DNA of 5,065 bases, taken from NCBI GenBank assembly GCA_000997475.1, contig LCEC01000044.1:1-5065 (forward strand). The letters run 5' to 3'. The DNA is from Parcubacteria group bacterium GW2011_GWB1_42_6 (GTDB lineage Bacteria; Patescibacteriota; Minisyncoccia; Portnoybacterales; GWB1-42-6). Positions 5,061 through 5,065 of the stretch are shown here, one piece after another. The notes under the pieces are model-generated. The model ran no database searches. It saw only the letters and a list, made by a program, of their open reading frames with translations, and had not been told where the DNA came from. Positions within the stretch are counted from its first letter, which is position 1; each line of letters opens with the position of its first letter. The translations under genes were made by a program, and so were the position numbers.

Positions 5061-5065
5061 TAAAA

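Overview
The window carries seven protein genes, all on the minus strand, so they read right to left: lepB, hisS, a HIT-family gene, rpsU (bS21), a GatB/YqeY-family gene, ybeY and ftsA. FtsA runs off the left edge; lepB begins about 20 bases inside the right edge. These are core housekeeping functions: protein export, tRNA charging, nucleotide hydrolysis, ribosome assembly and rRNA maturation, and cell division. No tRNA, rRNA, CRISPR array, transposase or phage gene is visible. The style suggests a Candidate Phyla Radiation (Patescibacteria, Parcubacteria-like) bacterium: compact one-strand packing, short versions of YbeY and HIT, start codons mostly without Shine-Dalgarno sequences, and spacers filled with short AT-rich or hairpin-forming repeats. 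This placement is inference from gene style, not proof.

Right part (2841-5044): lepB, hisS and HIT are tightly packed (10-base and 1-base gaps) and look like one transcript. An AT-rich promoter-like stretch lies just before lepB at the edge of the window.

Middle part (1679-2840): rpsU has the only strong Shine-Dalgarno sequence in the window, preceded by an 80-base imperfect palindrome. Between rpsU and the yqeY-like gene is a 298-base spacer almost completely occupied by a nested inverted-repeat element (2180-2467) whose outer arms enclose two large hairpins. This is the most unusual object in the window.

Left part (1-1678): the yqeY-like gene is followed by a roughly 110-base AT-rich repeat that abuts the N-terminal coding region of ybeY. 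That ybeY has no ATG, GTG or TTG at the expected start; the homologous reading frame continues about 20 codons upstream of its first ATG. Then comes a 57-base spacer with a possible promoter, and ftsA (369 codons visible).

I found no new enzymatic system or defence island. The points worth pursuing are the structured spacer between rpsU and yqeY, the rpsU leader (possible autoregulation by bS21), and the eroded ybeY start.
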